DNA of 33,225 nucleotides, taken from Ohtaekwangia sp966211525. Lineage in GTDB: Bacteria; Bacteroidota; Bacteroidia; Cytophagales; Cyclobacteriaceae. The notes under the pieces were generated by a model, which was not told the DNA's origin, ran no database searches, and worked only from the letters and a program-made list of their open reading frames with translations. This document shows positions 18,327 through 25,481 of the stretch, piece by piece (the first letter of the stretch is position 1; every line of letters starts with the position of its first letter). The DNA is taken from positions 1-33,225 of the forward strand of contig CBIHOZ010000068.1 in NCBI GenBank assembly GCA_966211525.1, read 5' to 3'. The position numbers and the translations under genes are program-made.

Positions 18327-19997
18327 ATGAAAGAAGTATTAATGGCTCGTACACCAGGCACGGCACCTGCTGCCCTTACCACAAATACTGCCAATACAAA
18401 GGAACAAAGTGTGGTGTTACCGGTGCAGTGTAAACTTACGGTAGGAGCAGTAGACGATCCGTTGGAAGCCGAGGCTGATGCGATGGCCGATCAAGTAGTG
18501 TCTATACCACAAAATAGTTTTATACAACGCAAATGTTCACATTGTGACGAAGAGGAGAAGGCGCAACGCAAACCACTCGCAGCGTTCATACAAAAAAAGG
18601 AAGCTTCCGCCGGTAGTACAGTTGTATCGGAGTCGGTCAGCAATCAGATAACATCAAGCCGTGGCAATGGCAGTATGTTAGACAGCAGCACCAAAAGTTT
18701 TATGGAAAGTCGTTTCGGCAGTGACTTTTCGAATGTGCGTATCCATACAGGCAATGAAGCTGCATCACTCTCTGCAAAATTAAATGCCCAGGCTTTTACT
18801 ATTGGTCAGGATATATACTTTAACAATGGGAAATTCGCTCCTGCATCTTCGGAGGGAAAAAGATTACTGGCACATGAACTGACGCATGTTGTTCAGCAAT
18901 CCAACACCGTACAAAGACGCTATATTCAGAGAGTTCCGTTCCGGAGACGCGATCCTATACATGACTTTATACTGGATGATTTCAGCCGCGAAACCGGACT
19001 GCCGCGCGATCGCGTTACACAACATAGTGCTGAGTATGCAGCATGGTTACGCAACCGTCCTGTTCGTCTCGGAACTTCTGCCGGCGGAAGAGGTATATAT
19101 GCTTATGAATTTCCTGGTATCACAACGAATCGCGCCCTCGTAATCGGAGGTGTTCACGGTTCTGAGCTATCCGGAATTGAAGTGGTCGAACAACTTATCA
19201 CGCAATTGCGAACAGGTCCGCGTCCACATTATACCGTGACTATTGTACCGCGATTGTTTCCTGACAATGCCAGCGTTCGCGAAGGAGATCCTGCCGCTAT
19301 TCAAGCCGATTCAAATGTAGGCAGATATACTCGTGGTACAGGCGTAGATCCAAACCGGCAAATGCCGGAGTTCGGCAGATCGTTCGATCCGTCTAACCCC
19401 GTTGACAGCAGGGGCAGAACCATCGAAGCAGAAAACATCATGTTGCTGGAGCTTATCGATCGAATCAAACCCGCCAGAGTTGTAAGTGTACATGCCATGC
19501 ATAGTGATGCATCAGCCGGTATATTTGCTGACCCGCGAACGGATCAGAATCAAATTGCATCAGGTTATGATACCGATCGTGAACTGGCACTTGAAATGGC
19601 GCGGCTCGCACAGCAGCGTGGTGCCGCTGTGAGTGGCAATCGTTTAGGTTCGAAAAATGAAAATACAACCTATGCGTTGGATCCTCCTATAGCGCAGGCC
19701 GGTCAGCGACAAACACGAAGCAGAGGACAAGCAACAGCTGATCATCGCGGTGAAGGCGTAAGCCTGGGAGGCTGGGGCAGTACAGCGGTATGCGATGCTG
19801 CGCATCCCGAACGAAACCGGGCTGCCATGCGAATCATTACAATCGAAATGCCGCGTGGCCAACGTTCACAGGATATGCAAACACAGGCACAGCGCGATGC
19901 CAGACGTGTAGTTGTACAAGCGCATGTCGATGCTATACGCGAAATATTCCTGGGACCACACCAGGTAGAGACCAATACACCACCTCGCTGTCCATAG
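18327..19997 (+). CDS. DUF4157 eCIS-associated protein with M14 zinc carboxypeptidase-like domain
   Basis: Putative eCIS effector of 556 residues, last of the tandem set. The N-terminal module has CKLTVGAVDDPLEAEADAMA, RKCSHCDEEEKAQRK, and DUF4157 with HELTH at 183-187. The linker DPIHDFILDDFSRETG, then QHSAEYAAWL is shared with the second paralogue. The C-terminal domain has the complete M14 set in order: GGVHGSELSG (H277, E280), DPNRQM (N343, R344), SVHAMHS (H389), and TIEMP with E507 as the general base. The GGVHGSE form and domain length resemble murein-peptide amidase / succinylglutamate-desuccinylase-like M14 enzymes more than digestive carboxypeptidases, so a peptidoglycan peptide is a plausible substrate, but this is not proven. 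There is no signal peptide. ATG 18327 is used; an internal ATG five codons later is possible. The stop lies 16 bases from the end of a convergent small gene. Confidence 0.84.
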   Translation: MKEVLMARTPGTAPAALTTNTANTKEQSVVLPVQCKLTVGAVDDPLEAEADAMADQVVSIPQNSFIQRKCSHCDEEEKAQRKPLAAFIQKKEASAGSTVVSESVSNQITSSRGNGSMLDSSTKSFMESRFGSDFSNVRIHTGNEAASLSAKLNAQAFTIGQDIYFNNGKFAPASSEGKRLLAHELTHVVQQSNTVQRRYIQRVPFRRRDPIHDFILDDFSRETGLPRDRVTQHSAEYAAWLRNRPVRLGTSAGGRGIYAYEFPGITTNRALVIGGVHGSELSGIEVVEQLITQLRTGPRPHYTVTIVPRLFPDNASVREGDPAAIQADSNVGRYTRGTGVDPNRQMPEFGRSFDPSNPVDSRGRTIEAENIMLLELIDRIKPARVVSVHAMHSDASAGIFADPRTDQNQIASGYDTDRELALEMARLAQQRGAAVSGNRLGSKNENTTYALDPPIAQAGQRQTRSRGQATADHRGEGVSLGGWGSTAVCDAAHPERNRAAMRIITIEMPRGQRSQDMQTQAQRDARRVVVQAHVDAIREIFLGPHQVETNTPPRCP

Positions 19998-20013
19998 GTA
20001 TATATTTCTGTCC

Positions 20014-20133
20014 TTAGCTACATTGTCCTAAGGCAACCCATATAATGATGAAGACGATAATAGTACCAAAGCATCCACCGCCAAGCTTTTTAGCTCCATA
20101 GCCGGCTATCAGTGCACGAAAGAAGTTGTTCAT
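20014..20133 (-). CDS. 39-residue glycine-rich single-pass membrane protein
   Basis: A short open frame, ATG at 20133 and TAA at 20014-20016. The product begins MNNFFRALIAGYGAKKLGGG and continues with CFGTIIVFIIIWVALGQCS. A basic, glycine-rich N-terminal half precedes one strongly hydrophobic helix, which fits a tiny inner-membrane protein. The motif GYGAKKLGGGCF is, from memory, typical of small uncharacterised Bacteroidota proteins; that cannot be checked here. It is convergent with the last DUF4157 gene (16 bases between stops) and has its own 5' region. The function is unknown. Its short length is the main uncertainty, but the composition is not that of random antisense sequence. Confidence 0.6.
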   Translation of the reverse strand: MNNFFRALIAGYGAKKLGGGCFGTIIVFIIIWVALGQCS

Positions 20134-20542
20134 AGAATTCTATAATAAAGTATGAAGGAATTTATTCATTGTAACTAAATTATAATGCCAGGGTATGCAT
20201 GCCGTACCCGTTTTGTTCAGAAATTTTGTGTCTCATTATCACCTGCTGATTACAAGAATAGGATCTGGAAGTCAGATACCCGTGCTATATATCATGACAA
20301 TTACCGTGGCGATGAAATCCGTAAAGAACTGATCCAGTTACCATACCAACGAAGTAATTTAATTTTACATCGCCTGTACTTCCGGAGTACAGGCTATATT
20401 TTTTTATGGAGACTCCGGTCGTTTTTCATCCGGTACAATTGAACGCCTGGTGGACGTATATTACCATCCATCCAAATGCACTTTATGCAGCTACTTCCTG
20501 CGGGGATATTTTCTTACCTTCAACACCTAAATTCATACACGA
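20134..20542. other. 409-base gap between the small membrane protein and iorA-like gene
   Basis: No convincing gene. One 85-codon plus-strand frame (20185-20442) runs through the terminator at 20372-20405 and has no recognisable composition, so it is rejected. The left half should contain the promoter of the minus-strand small protein; the right 140 bases should contain the promoter of the molybdenum hydroxylase pair. A TACCTTCA near 20515 is a partial match to the Bacteroidota -7 box (TAnnTTTG) without a clear upstream TTG. Confidence 0.5.
20372..20405 (+). terminator. Rho-independent terminator
   Basis: Perfect 9-bp stem GCCTGTACT / AGTACAGGC with a 5-base loop (TCCGG), followed by TATATTTTTTT. 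This is the strongest terminator seen in the window. No plus-strand gene ends nearby; the closest is the last DUF4157 gene, 375 bases upstream. Confidence 0.85.
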
Positions 20543-21004
20543 ATGGCTCATTACAAATTGCAAATTAACGGACGGAGTTACGAGACGGATGCAGATGCAG
20601 ATACTCCGTTGCTGTGGGTGTTGCGTGATCATCTCGGAATGGTAGGAACAAAGTATGGCTGCGGCATTGCTCAATGCGGTGCATGCACGGTACATCTGAA
20701 TGGAAATGCTGTGCGTTCCTGTTCATTGCCGGTGTCAGCTGTAGGAACAAAAGCCGTTACTACCATTGAAGGACTTTCTGCAGAAGGCAATCACCCGGTG
20801 CAGCAGGCGTGGCATGAAGTGGACGTAGCGCAATGCGGATATTGCCAGGCCGGACAAATCATGTCTGCAGCTGCATTGCTTGCCAAAAATCCGAAGCCAA
20901 CGGAAGAGCAAATATATACCGCCATGAACGGCAACATCTGTCGTTGTGGAACATACCATCGTATTCGCGAAGCAGTTATACTGGCGTCATCTAAAACAAA
21001 ATAG
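20543..21004 (+). CDS. (2Fe-2S)-binding small subunit of a molybdenum hydroxylase (IorA-type)
   Basis: Small electron-transfer subunit of a xanthine-oxidase-family enzyme, 153 residues, the normal length for isoquinoline 1-oxidoreductase alpha subunits. The N-terminal plant-type ferredoxin domain has C40, C45, C48 and C60 (YGCGIAQCGACTVHLNG). The C-terminal four-helix 2Fe-2S domain has QCGYCQAGQ (C98, C101) and ICRCGTYHRIREAV (C133, C135). All eight cluster ligands are present. It ends two bases before the large subunit and is clearly co-transcribed with it. It has no signal of its own and presumably rides out with the Tat-tagged partner. The natural substrate cannot be read from sequence; the isoquinoline name reflects family naming only. 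Confidence 0.93.
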   Translation: MAHYKLQINGRSYETDADADTPLLWVLRDHLGMVGTKYGCGIAQCGACTVHLNGNAVRSCSLPVSAVGTKAVTTIEGLSAEGNHPVQQAWHEVDVAQCGYCQAGQIMSAAALLAKNPKPTEEQIYTAMNGNICRCGTYHRIREAVILASSKTK

Positions 21005-21006
21005 TC

Positions 21007-23172
21007 ATGTCGATACTACCGAAAACAAACAGACGCGATTTCATCAAGCTGGCAGCGACAGCAGCCGGTGGTCTTTTACTTGGCTTTCACTGGAGCGATG
21101 CAGCTCCGGCATCGGCAGCGATCATCAGCAATGTGTCAACGATACCTGCGGGAACGATAGACTTCAACAGTTACTTATCGATAGCACCGGATGGTGTCAT
21201 CACGATCTTGTCTCCCAATCCTGAACTCGGACAAAATATAAAGACTTCATTTCCAATGATCGTAGCAGAAGAGCTTGATGCCGATTGGACAAAGGTGAAA
21301 GTAATTCAGGCTGCATTGGATACAAAGAAATTCGAACGACAAGTAACCGGTGGAAGCGGAGCGATTCCGCATTCATGGGAGCGTCTGCGCAAGGCCGGTG
21401 CTACCGCACGACAGATGCTGGTGGAAGCAGCAGCAAAGCGCTGGAATATACCGGCCACTTCGTTAACAACCGATAAAGGTTATGTACTCGATGCAGGCAA
21501 CGGACGTAAACTTACTTACGGAGAACTTGCCACAGAAGCTTCCGCTATACCTGTGCCTGCTGATGTTAAATTGAAGTCGATCAAGGATTTTAAAATTATC
21601 GGTACGGCTATACGCAATGTCGATAACCATGAAATGATCACCGGCAAACCTTTATACGGTCTGGACTTCTATCGTGAAGGAATGCTGTTTGCCATGATAC
21701 AACGCCCGCTGTCATTCGGGACAAAGATAAAATCAGTTGATGCTGCTGCAGCCAAAGCAATGCCTGGTATAGTGGATGTTGTTACGTTCAAGAATAACGT
21801 AGCCATCGTAGGAAAGTCTACATGGCAGGTAAATAAAGCACGTAAGGCATTGAAAGTCGAATATGAAACAGACGGTGCTATTGAAAGCAGTGCTGATCAT
21901 GATCGTATACTCAAAACGTTACTCGATAGTAAGGACGCTACTGTAAAACGTAAAGACGGAGATGTTGATGCTGCATTCAAGTCGGCCGCAAAAGTAATTA
22001 CACGTGAGTATCAATGTCCGTTCCTTTCGCACACACCAATGGAGCCGATGAACTTCTTCGCGCACGTGCGTGCTGATGGTGCCGAGTTGATCGGTCCGAC
22101 ACAAACTCCGGAGATGGCACGCAATGAGACAGCAAAGTTATTAGGACTTGCACCGGAGCAAGTTACTGTTGAGTTAACACGACTCGGTGGTGGATTCGGT
22201 CGCAGACTCAAAGCCGACTATGTATTGGAAGCTGCTGAACTCTCAAGCATCATCAAGGCTCCTGTAAAAGTAATCTGGACACGCGAAGATGATATGACCG
22301 GGGGAAGCTATCGTCCGGCAGTGCGCTATAGATTTGATGCAGCGCTGGATGCACAGGGAAATCTCATCGGGTATAGATTACGCGGTGCCGGTATAAATGC
22401 AGGCAACACAACACGCGAAGATAATTTTCCTTCCGGTGCTGTTGAGAATTTACTGATTGAGACAATCGAACATAAATCACCAGTAACTACAGGAGCATGG
22501 CGTGCACCAATCACGAACTTCCTTGCATTTGCCGAACAGGCATTTCTGGATGAAGTAGCGTCAGCCTCAGGGCAGGATCCGGTTGCTTTCCGTCTCAACC
22601 TGTTGAACAAAGCCAAACAGTCTCCGACAGGTGCTATAAAATATGATATTGACCGCATGAGAGGTGTGATCGAGTTAGCAGCCGAGAAATCGCAGTGGGG
22701 CAAGAAGAAAGATATAGCACAAGGTTTCAGTGTATATTTCTCGCATCGCTCGTATGTAGCGCAGGTTGCTGAAGTCGCTATGAAAAAAGGAACACCGGTT
22801 TTGCAAAAGATACATGCTGCCGCAGATTGTGGTGTAGTTGTAAATTTGAGCGGTGCTAATCAACAGGTGCGGGGCGGTATCGTGGATGGCTTAGGACACG
22901 CTTTCTATAGCAACCTTACGTTCAAAGACGGAGCTGCCGAACAAAAGAATTTCAATACATACAGGTTGATCCGCATGAAAGAAATTCCTGAAATTGATGT
23001 GCATTTTGTGAAGAATGAAATCAGTCCGACAGGACTTGGTGAACCTGCGTTACCACCCACAGGCGGAGCAGTAGCCAATGCGTTGTTTAAGGCAACCGGT
23101 AAACGACTTTATAATCAACCGTTCATCAAGCAGGAAGAGTTGAAAGGCGTGAACCTGGGTGAACGCATGTAA
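21007..23172 (+). CDS. Molybdopterin-binding large subunit, xanthine dehydrogenase family (IorB-type), Tat-exported
   Basis: Catalytic subunit, 721 residues, of an aldehyde/heteroaromatic hydroxylase that binds a molybdopterin cytosine-dinucleotide-type cofactor. The N-terminus carries a twin-arginine signal (TNRRDFIKLAATAAGGLLLG), so the folded complex is probably moved to the periplasm. Family motifs include MEPMNFFAHVRADGAE, TRLGGGFGRRLKADYVLEAA, TGAWRAP and the active-site glutamate region GLGEPALPPTGGAVANAL near the C-terminus. The internal layout is that of IorB-like proteins, where the two ALDH-type halves are carried on one chain without an FAD subunit. No cytochrome c partner or maturation factor (XdhC or MobA type) lies in the window. 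The gene ends 37 bases before a terminator hairpin. Confidence 0.92.
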   Translation: MSILPKTNRRDFIKLAATAAGGLLLGFHWSDAAPASAAIISNVSTIPAGTIDFNSYLSIAPDGVITILSPNPELGQNIKTSFPMIVAEELDADWTKVKVIQAALDTKKFERQVTGGSGAIPHSWERLRKAGATARQMLVEAAAKRWNIPATSLTTDKGYVLDAGNGRKLTYGELATEASAIPVPADVKLKSIKDFKIIGTAIRNVDNHEMITGKPLYGLDFYREGMLFAMIQRPLSFGTKIKSVDAAAAKAMPGIVDVVTFKNNVAIVGKSTWQVNKARKALKVEYETDGAIESSADHDRILKTLLDSKDATVKRKDGDVDAAFKSAAKVITREYQCPFLSHTPMEPMNFFAHVRADGAELIGPTQTPEMARNETAKLLGLAPEQVTVELTRLGGGFGRRLKADYVLEAAELSSIIKAPVKVIWTREDDMTGGSYRPAVRYRFDAALDAQGNLIGYRLRGAGINAGNTTREDNFPSGAVENLLIETIEHKSPVTTGAWRAPITNFLAFAEQAFLDEVASASGQDPVAFRLNLLNKAKQSPTGAIKYDIDRMRGVIELAAEKSQWGKKKDIAQGFSVYFSHRSYVAQVAEVAMKKGTPVLQKIHAAADCGVVVNLSGANQQVRGGIVDGLGHAFYSNLTFKDGAAEQKNFNTYRLIRMKEIPEIDVHFVKNEISPTGLGEPALPPTGGAVANALFKATGKRLYNQPFIKQEELKGVNLGERM

Positions 23173-23209
23173 CAGAGGAATTGATGCGAGGTTATAGTTT
23201 AGTTTCTTA

Positions 23210-23257
23210 CTGAAGACACAGCAGTTCAGATAAATGTTTGAATGCTGTGTCTTTCAG
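23210..23257. terminator. Bidirectional terminator between convergent genes
   Basis: CTGAAGACACAGCA pairs with TGCTGTGTCTTTCAG (14 pairs, one bulged base). There is an inner TTCA/TGAA extension and a loop of about 10 bases. It sits between the stop of the IorB-type gene (23172) and the stop of the minus-strand YHS gene (23286). T-tracts are weak on both sides. Confidence 0.65.
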
Positions 23258-23285
23258 CTTTAAGAGGTAAGCATCTATATACCCG

Positions 23286-23744
23286 TTAGCGCATTTTCTG
23301 CACCCACAGTTTATCAGCTTTCTCTTTGTGTTTCTTTTCATCGGTGTTCCAGGCACGCAGGTGATTCTTACCGTTGAAGTTATAGAAGAGATATACTTTA
23401 CCGTTGATGATCTTATACGTGGAAGGATCAACTTTTACACGTTGTCCATCGACCGCCATGGAATAAGCATCCCATCCTCCGTAAGCCGGTTCATATTTTG
23501 CTGGCGACTTTTTAAACTCTTCCAGGTTTTCGTTGTTCACAAAGTAATAGGTGAGTCCCTTGTGTGTATAGGCAAAATCTTCGGTGCCTTTGGCAGCTTT
23601 ACCTTTGAAGTAGCTAACAGGATCAAAATCTTTTATGGCGATGCCATTGTCGTTGTTATAGTTTCGCAGGCGCGTGGCATTTTCAGTTTGCGCCATAGTT
23701 CCGAGAGAAACGAAAAGTGCAAAGATGGTCAGGTATAGTTTCAT
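23286..23744 (-). CDS. Secreted YHS-domain protein
   Basis: Small exported protein of 152 residues. The start chosen is the ATG at 23744 because it begins a clean Sec signal peptide (MKLYLTIFALFVSLGTMAQ, cleavage likely after MAQ); an upstream in-frame ATG at 23771 would put nine extra residues in front. The mature part holds a YHS-like domain: IKDFDPVSYFKGKAAKGTED, then FAYTHKGLTYYFVNNENLEE, then YGGWDAYSMA, with the DPVSYF start and the aromatic F-A-Y-T-H-K-G-L-T-Y-Y-F core typical of the family. YHS domains occur on metal-handling proteins, but the canonical cysteines of metal-binding forms are absent here. It is monocistronic, flanked by a bidirectional terminator and by an intergenic repeat cluster. 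Confidence 0.85.
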   Translation of the reverse strand: MKLYLTIFALFVSLGTMAQTENATRLRNYNNDNGIAIKDFDPVSYFKGKAAKGTEDFAYTHKGLTYYFVNNENLEEFKKSPAKYEPAYGGWDAYSMAVDGQRVKVDPSTYKIINGKVYLFYNFNGKNHLRAWNTDEKKHKEKADKLWVQKMR

Positions 23745-23852
23745 GTTGTTAGAGATTATTCCTGGCATCAAAGATAAAATGACGATGCGTGAACCGGCCG
23801 AAATTCTGGCGACTAATCAGGCGATATGCCGCTGAAAATGTTGCTGCATTTG

Positions 23853-23884
23853 TTTCCCGCAGAGCTCATGGATTTTCGCAGAAT
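23853..23884 (+). repeat. CGCAGA intergenic repeat, copy 1
   Basis: TTTCCCGCAGAG, six variable bases, then GATTTTCGCAGAAT. It matches the unit at 23961-23992 at all but about seven of 32 positions, with the differences clustered in the middle. Confidence 0.7.
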
Positions 23885-23922
23885 GATTTCAGTAAGGGCA
23901 AATCTATACCACAAAGAAATCT

Positions 23923-23950
23923 ATCTGCGCTTATCTGTGTATTCTGCGGG
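23923..23950 (-). repeat. CGCAGA intergenic repeat, inverted copy
   Basis: On the minus strand it reads CCCGCAGAATACACAGATAA then GCGCAGAT, the same unit as the flanking copies in opposite orientation. Copies 1 and 2, or 2 and 3, could therefore pair as a hairpin in RNA. Confidence 0.65.
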
Positions 23951-23960
23951 CCTGAATTTT

Positions 23961-23992
23961 TTTCCCGCAGAGAACGCTGATTTACGCAGAAT
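23961..23992 (+). repeat. CGCAGA intergenic repeat, copy 3
   Basis: TTTCCCGCAGAG, AACGCT, GATTTACGCAGAAT. This is the best-preserved copy; the form is common between genes in Bacteroidota genomes (from general knowledge, not searched). Confidence 0.7.
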
Positions 23993-24029
23993 AAAAAAAC
24001 TTCAAGCCACATGACGCAGCCTGAAGTTT
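23993..24029 (-). terminator. Rho-independent terminator of the M57 peptidase gene
   Basis: On the minus strand an 11-bp stem AAACTTCAGGC / GCTTGAAGTTT (one G-U pair) with an 11-base loop is followed by a T-run. It lies 27 bases beyond the M57 stop codon. Confidence 0.85.
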
Positions 24030-24056
24030 ACTATTCAACACTATACCTGTTTTCTA

Positions 24057-25325
24057 TTAAGGATATGCGTAGAAGCCTACGCCTTCGTATGTATAGCCGC
24101 CACTGCCTGCGCCAAGCTCTGCCCAGTTCGTTGTATAGAAATGGTCACCGTTGCCTCCATTGTAGTAACGATATACCGGTGCAGTTCCGCTTACCTGGGA
24201 TGTAAACGCATAGAACGCAATACCTTCATACGTATAGCCACTGCCGCCGGCACCTAGTTCACTCCAGCTTGTTGTATAGAAGTGGTCACTCGTCCTCCCG
24301 TTGTAGTAACGATATACCGGAACCGTGCCTGATACCTGCGTTGTGTTGGCAAATATAGCTATACCTTCCAGCACATAACCATCTTTACCTGACCCCAGTT
24401 CGCCCCAGTTGGTAGTGTAGAAGTGGTCGGCTACGGATCCCTTGTAATAACGATAGACAGCGGATGTTCCTGCCGGTATCGTACGGCCCGGATATACTGT
24501 TGTAAGAGCTGTTATGTCTGCACTGGTGAATGGACGATCGGTTCCGCTGGAACACGCAAGCATCCATGAATTAGCAGATGGTGCAGTAGGAGTACCCGGA
24601 ATGTGATTCGCGCCAACACCTGCATCACCTTCGTTGCCACCACTGCCGCAGCTGAACGCACGGTTCATATAGTCTGTGTGACGGAAGCCGATCGCGTGAC
24701 CGATCTCATGTGCTATAACTGTAGTAGCATCAGCACGATTAGAGGAGTTATTATAGTAGTAAGTATTCAGTCTGATCGGGCTTGCCGGGTTTCCGTTTGA
24801 TGGGAAGCCTGCGCTATATCCCAGTGTGTTACTTACTTCATAGAAGGAAAGTATACTGATATCTGCTGAAGCAGAATTTGTTGTACGCTGAAACGTAAGG
24901 CCAAGTCCCTGTGCATTGTATCGCGCCAGCGCTGCATCAAATGAACTCTGCATGTAAGAGCCAAAGCCTGCATCCATATATACCTGTAGCACACGCGGAG
25001 TTGCTACAACCAGTTGATTGGTTCGATAGTGTTCTTCTCTGCCGGAAGCTAATGGTGGTTGTGATGCTTCAACAAGCTCATCAATTTGTTCCTCTGTCAG
25101 GAACATGTCATACTCCACCAGGTATCCGTTTTCAAATTTTCGAAATCCTTCACTTGTATCGAAGCCGGCTTCCTGTAACTTGAGGGCAACGCGGTTCAGG
25201 TCTTCATCCCCGGAAGATGTTTCGATCTTTTCATTTTCACAGGAAGCAACGAATAATACCATACACATTGCAAAAAGGCATGACAGTAACGTACTCCGCC
25301 CGGGAGCTCTTCTTTTTAAATTCAT
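24057..25325 (-). CDS. M57 (HEIGH) zinc metallopeptidase lipoprotein with three DUF5648 repeats
   Basis: Secreted or surface-anchored protease of 422 residues. The start at 25325 is chosen because it opens a lipoprotein signal (basic MNLKRRAPGR, hydrophobic core, lipobox LFVASC); an in-frame ATG at 25442 would place 39 AT-rich-coded residues ahead of it. The catalytic domain has HEIGHAIGFRHTD, with zinc ligands H206, H210 and H216 and E207 as base, the HExxHxxGxxH metzincin pattern of the dual-action HEIGH peptidases (M57). The C-terminus (residues about 285-422) holds three tandem repeats of about 46 residues, each with VYRYYxG, DHFYTT, ELGxG, GYxxEGIAFYA, matching DUF5648, probably a carbohydrate- or surface-binding unit. 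The gene is followed by its own terminator and faces the SRPBCC gene's 3' end upstream. Family assignment is strong; the substrate is unknown. Confidence 0.9.
   Translation of the reverse strand: MNLKRRAPGRSTLLSCLFAMCMVLFVASCENEKIETSSGDEDLNRVALKLQEAGFDTSEGFRKFENGYLVEYDMFLTEEQIDELVEASQPPLASGREEHYRTNQLVVATPRVLQVYMDAGFGSYMQSSFDAALARYNAQGLGLTFQRTTNSASADISILSFYEVSNTLGYSAGFPSNGNPASPIRLNTYYYNNSSNRADATTVIAHEIGHAIGFRHTDYMNRAFSCGSGGNEGDAGVGANHIPGTPTAPSANSWMLACSSGTDRPFTSADITALTTVYPGRTIPAGTSAVYRYYKGSVADHFYTTNWGELGSGKDGYVLEGIAIFANTTQVSGTVPVYRYYNGRTSDHFYTTSWSELGAGGSGYTYEGIAFYAFTSQVSGTAPVYRYYNGGNGDHFYTTNWAELGAGSGGYTYEGVGFYAYP
24060..24470 (-). repeat. Tandem coding repeat: three DUF5648 units
   Basis: Three units of about 138-141 bases in the M57 gene. 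Phrases such as GTTGTATAGAA(A/G)TGGTC and TTGTAGTAACGATATACCGG recur with few changes, more so between the two C-terminal units. This suggests recent duplication of the unit. Confidence 0.8.
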
Positions 25326-25467
25326 AATAACGTGTGGTTTTAAAAGGTTGAAAAAATAATAACTAACAATGGTTATAATAACGATGCAATGATAGGGATA
25401 AAGATCTATACTTTCCCAACAGACATGAAAATAATTTTTCAAATAAATATATACCTGAAATATCCGG

Positions 25468-25481
25468 TATAGTATACTATA
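25468..25481. promoter_or_regulatory. 14-bp perfect palindrome upstream of the M57 gene
   Basis: TATAGTATACTATA is self-complementary and overlaps the left arm of the larger inverted repeat next to it. TATAGTATAC occurs again at about 25500-25508. It could be an operator for a dimeric regulator, or simply TATA-rich filler. Confidence 0.3.

Larger units (their letters stand above)
23745..24056. other. 312-base intergenic region with CGCAGA-type repeats
   Basis: Between two minus-strand genes. It holds three copies of a degenerate 28-32 base unit (two direct, one inverted) and the terminator of the M57 gene. The short open frames seen here (62-63 codons, plus strand) are made of the repeat units and are not credible genes. 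The first 100 bases should include the YHS promoter; no clear box was identified. Confidence 0.6.

Noticed and set aside
20185..20442. 85-codon plus-strand frame before the IorA-type gene
   Set aside because: It runs through a strong terminator, has no recognisable motif and lacks a plausible start context.
20500..20542. Promoter of the IorA-type gene (TACCTTCA)
   Set aside because: Only a partial match to TAnnTTTG and no TTG at the expected distance; with the TATA-rich composition here, such matches are not reliable.
23328..23738. 136-codon plus-strand frame antisense to the YHS gene
   Set aside because: The minus-strand product has a signal peptide and the YHS domain; this one is its shadow.
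23853..23992. CRISPR-like array
   Set aside because: Only three degenerate units, one inverted, with unequal spacing and no cas genes.
25326..25442. N-terminal extension of the M57 protein to ATG 25442
   Set aside because: It would bury the lipoprotein signal behind 39 residues coded by AT-rich intergenic-type sequence.
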